DNA of 64,000 nt, from positions 1 to 64,000 of the forward strand of contig JAMXBD010002505.1 in the NCBI GenBank assembly GCA_024138025.1, given 5' to 3'. This DNA comes from Combretum micranthum (lineage: Eukaryota; Streptophyta; Magnoliopsida; Myrtales; Combretaceae). Every line of letters starts with the position of its first letter. Position 1 is the first letter of the stretch. Below the pieces are notes generated by a model. It worked only from the letters and a program-made list of their open reading frames with translations, had not been told where the DNA came from and did no database searches. This document shows, in pieces, positions 61,350 to 64,000 of this stretch. The position numbers and the translations under genes were made by a program.

Positions 61350-63275
61350 CTGTACATGCATATCACGTAGTGAGTCACATTGCATTAGCTAATATACCTT
61401 TGGTGGGACAAAAGTATATTAGCGGAAGGCGAGGGGGCCTATGTTAACATTGAGGATTGAGATCGCTGAAGTTAACGGATGTGTAGTAGGCACATAAAAC
61501 TACTATCATAAAACAACAGAGGTTATATAACTAAGAGAAAGAGATCGGGGTTATGGTTGCATGACTTATGGACCTCCCCACTCGCAATTGGAAATCATGG
61601 TTGCATGTCTTATGGACCATCCTAACCCCGAATGGAGGGTATAAATCCATTCAACATAAGATATCGGGACGGTCTTATGTATTGTATACTCATGTGCTTG
61701 TGCATTCATATGATTGCTAATAACTTGTCTGTTATATACTGTTGTTTAGTATTAAATATTTGGAAATGAATCTCACTAAGCCTGTTAGCTTACACCCCGA
61801 TAGTTTTGTTGTGGTGTTCCTATTTTTGGTTGTTCCGAGAGAACACTTTTCAGAGGATTATCTTTTGGATGAAGGAGCTTTTGAAGAAGTCGGGACCTAG
61901 CTAGAGGCGTGGACTTCTAGGAAAATCTCTTTAACAAAAACCCTAACGTTTGTAATATGGTTTTAGACCGGATAGACTTCTGTTATTATTTTGGCAGGGG
62001 TATGCCCCCTTGATTTCTATAAAGACTTAACTTATTTACCTTGTTGTGATTTCTATTCTTAAAGCTATTATATGCCTTCTTAAGACTATTCGATTCAAAG
62101 TGTGATCCTAAAAGTTGTGCAAGTACACCTTACATCCGGTATGTAAACTTATGAGATGACTAAGGTCGTCATACTTAAGTTTAAATATCGAGTGTGGTGG
62201 ACTGTCACGTTTTGGGTACCCTTTGGGGCGTGACAGGTTGAGTGTTGTCAATAAAAATCTAGGACATACAGATTGGAATTTCCTGAAACTTAGAAAGGTA
62301 TCACCAATCCTTGCTTGTTGTTTTTGTCTGTAAGTTTAGTATTGATTGAATGCTTGTAGGAATAGAATTTCTTAATAAACTTAATCGTTATTCAGGTTAA
62401 TAGTTGTATGATTGATTATGCTTGGCTTTGACCAATAAAGATCTAGCAGACGGTGATACTAATGAGGCACCCTAATGATCTGGGTGTGAGGTTGTCCCTA
62501 GTGGGCTCGTGCCTTGATATGATTCCGGTAGAAGTAGGTGTTCTGGATTCTGGGTATTTGGGGAGTACCCACTTATCCATATATGCATATGATTATTATT
62601 TTCAAAGAGTTGTATGATTTTCAATGGGGTCTGAGTAACTCCGAGTTCAAGATTAGAGTATACCTAATACTGGACTGTGTTGTTTTGTTGGCTTAAGAAA
62701 GATAATAATATGATTGTTTGCATTAGTTTAAGTTGTATGAATTATATGCCTTTTGTATGTGCATATACATTTGTTTTTGGATTGGAGTTATCGTATTGGG
62801 CGTCGCCGCTCATTCTTTTAAATTTCAGGTACATGTGCAGAAGATATAATGCATGATCTTTACGGTTATGAATTATTCTTTGATAGCGGGGATGGCGATA
62901 GTGGACTTGGCTAGCCAGCCGAGAGTTAGATTTTATATATCAAATTTCTAAGAAAAGACATGCTCTGATCATTTGGTTTTGAAGTTAGATGTTTTTATTG
63001 GTTTTACATGGAAAGATTTTAATGTAAATAGTATTTAGTTTTTGTTGAATTTGTTGACTGTGAAGTCAACTTGGATTTTATGTTTGAACAAGGAGTTTAT
63101 GTTTTATGAAGTATGAGTTTTTAGTTTTAACAGGTTTGGTATCCTATGAGTTACCCTATGGGTGTTTACAGGTGAAGATTGAAATTTTGTGGATAATAGA
63201 GCCTTTGCGTATCCTATATTAAGAAGGGATACGTGGCAGGTTGTAATGCCTTATTTTAGGACCTTACAGCTTATT

Positions 63276-63287
63276 TGGTATCAGAGC
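63276..63287 (+). other. Primer binding site of element H
   Basis: TGGTATCAGAGC, a perfect match to the 12-nt initiator tRNA-Met PBS core, 7 nt after the LTR. Together with the open gag it suggests H is the youngest autonomous-type element here. Confidence 0.95.
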
Positions 63288-63462
63288 TATAGGTTTGAAT
63301 CATATAGATTTAAGTTTTGATTCCTTAGACAGTGAGATTTGAGGAGTGGGATAGAATAATAAGTTTGTTGTTTAGATAAGTGTGATGTTGTCTTATAGAT
63401 TTAAGTTTTGACTTTGAGTTAGGTACCCTTATTCTAATCTTGTGGTGTTTTTTTGTATTAGA
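63288..63462 (+). other. Leader between PBS and gag of element H
   Basis: No gene. AT-rich, ends in a T-rich stretch and TATTAG right before the gag ATG. Confidence 0.6.
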
Positions 63463-64000
63463 ATGCCTCCAAGAAGAAGAATTCCTAAGGAGAATGAGAA
63501 TTTGGGGCAGCAGCAGGATGAGCAGCAAGTTCAGAATCAGGACTTGCCACCACCTCCACCTATTGGACAACAGGTTCCAATTGATGCTGCACAGTTTATG
63601 CAAGCTGTGAATGCCTCGTTAGGAGTGGTTGGTCAACAGCAACAAGATATCAGGAGGGACATGCAGATGGTCCAAGAAAACGTTGAAGCTTGGAGACAGG
63701 AAACACAAAGGCTGAATGGAAATGGAGGGAATGGAGCTAGGCATGCAAATGTGCTTAGTTTGAATAAATTTGTAGACCTTGTGCATAAGTTTAAACCAAT
63801 ACCGAGTAAACCTCTCAAAGCACAGTTGTGGATGGAAGAGGTCGAGAAGACATTTGCTGCTCTGGATATTCCAGAAAATAAGAAAGTTGAATATGCCTCC
63901 TATTTGCTGACTGGGAGAGCCAATAATTGGTGGTTGAGCACCAAAAGGCACATGAATGGTATAATTACATGGCAAATGTTTCAGCAAGCCTTCTACAGAG
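63463..64000 (+). CDS. gag: gag of Ty3/gypsy element H, open, runs off the window
   Basis: ATG at 63463 opens 179 codons with no stop before the window edge. Residues 1-10 are basic (MPPRRRIPKE); about 11-45 are Gln- and Pro-rich with five Pro in a row; about 55-90 are helical and Gln/Glu-rich; from about 100 the capsid core starts (NKFVDLVHKFKPIPSKPLKA). It contains LWMEEVEKTFAALDIPENKK and the hallmark ASYLLTGRANNWW (about 145-160), then ITWQMFQQAFYR at the end. This is the usual chromovirus-like Ty3/gypsy gag order. The start is 175 bp after the PBS and follows a T-rich tract ending in TTAG, the pattern of a splice acceptor. Base quality differs sharply from the broken gags elsewhere in the window. 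Confidence 0.92.
   Translation, partial: MPPRRRIPKENENLGQQQDEQQVQNQDLPPPPPIGQQVPIDAAQFMQAVNASLGVVGQQQQDIRRDMQMVQENVEAWRQETQRLNGNGGNGARHANVLSLNKFVDLVHKFKPIPSKPLKAQLWMEEVEKTFAALDIPENKKVEYASYLLTGRANNWWLSTKRHMNGIITWQMFQQAFYR

Larger units (their letters stand above)
57763..62235 (+). mobile_element. Solo LTR G, Del/Tekay-like
   Basis: 4473 bp, TGTAAGCCC...GGGGCGTGACA, with perfect GGTTG duplications (57758-57762 and 62236-62240). It lies inside the LTR of H. Without the hAT-like insert it is about 3.7 kb. Palindromic stem-loop 61777-61792 (5-bp stem), second stem-loop region 60148-60176 (weaker). The CT-rich part at 58300-58720 matches LTR A. The small open frames are not considered genes. Confidence 0.95.
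56520..63268 (+). repeat. 5' LTR of element H, split by solo LTR G
   Basis: The right end is firm: ACCTTACA (63268) lies 7 nt before a perfect PBS. The left end is placed near TGTAGTTACAC at 56520 only because the copia sequence stops at about 56491; it could be 20-30 bp off. Without G it is about 2.3 kb. It has a CG-rich, motif-dense region (56690-56985), a TATA box (56994-57003) and, after G, U5-like sequence (62241-63268). An open frame at 56488-57045 on the - strand is not considered a gene. Confidence 0.75.

Noticed and set aside
63325..63987. Open frames on the - strand at the right edge
   Set aside because: Antisense shadows of the clear gag on the + strand.
1..64000. Host genes, tRNA, rRNA or centromeric satellites
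   Set aside because: I looked for conserved non-element proteins, tRNA-like cloverleafs and long satellite arrays and saw none that I can support.

Overview
This window is plant nuclear DNA (an angiosperm with many repeats) made almost entirely of nested LTR retrotransposons. I see no host gene, rRNA, tRNA or CRISPR array. The evidence for a plant is an Ogre/Tat-type Ty3/gypsy element with two RNase H domains, Del/Tekay-like elements with LTRs of about 3.5-4.8 kb, a Ty1/copia pol, initiator-Met-tRNA primer binding sites, and AT-rich, mostly non-coding DNA.

Layout. 1-3674: a long Del/Tekay-like LTR (A, + strand), cut by the window edge and sitting in the 5' LTR of an older Ty3/gypsy element (L, + strand). 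L is broken into 3675-3822, 18602-20707 and 24194-25648. 3823-18596: a structurally complete Tat/Ogre-like element (2.49-kb LTRs, PBS, ORF1, gag, protease, RT, RNase H, second RNase H, integrase, 3' tandem array, PPT, 5-bp target duplication CTCAT), whose reading frames are broken by many small indels. 20708-24188: solo LTR B (- strand) inside L. 25649-50930: LTR J (+), truncated, split by element K (26404-48213, - strand). K is a Del/Tekay-like element with decayed pol, a PPT and an initiator-Met PBS. K's right LTR is itself split by solo LTRs E (36972-41753) and F (43689-47143). 50935-56491: a decayed Ty1/copia pol (M, - strand) split by solo LTR I (51707-55813). About 56520-64000: element H (+ strand), with an LTR split by solo LTR G (57763-62235), a perfect 12-nt PBS and an open gag that runs off the window. 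G carries a 749-bp hAT-like non-autonomous DNA element with an 8-bp target duplication.

How it fits together. Target duplications fix the order of most insertions: L first, then the Tat element, B and J into L; K into J; E and F into K; I into M; G into H; and the hAT-like element into G. Five solo LTRs keep both target duplications (B, E, F, G, I), so removal of internal regions by LTR-LTR recombination has been common here. Only the gag of H looks intact within the window.

The least expected structure is in the non-coding LTR DNA. Nine related LTRs share a short palindromic stem-loop about 385-445 nt from one LTR end, with paired base changes that keep the stem, and most share a second stem-loop further in. 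These look like conserved RNA structures of this retrotransposon group.
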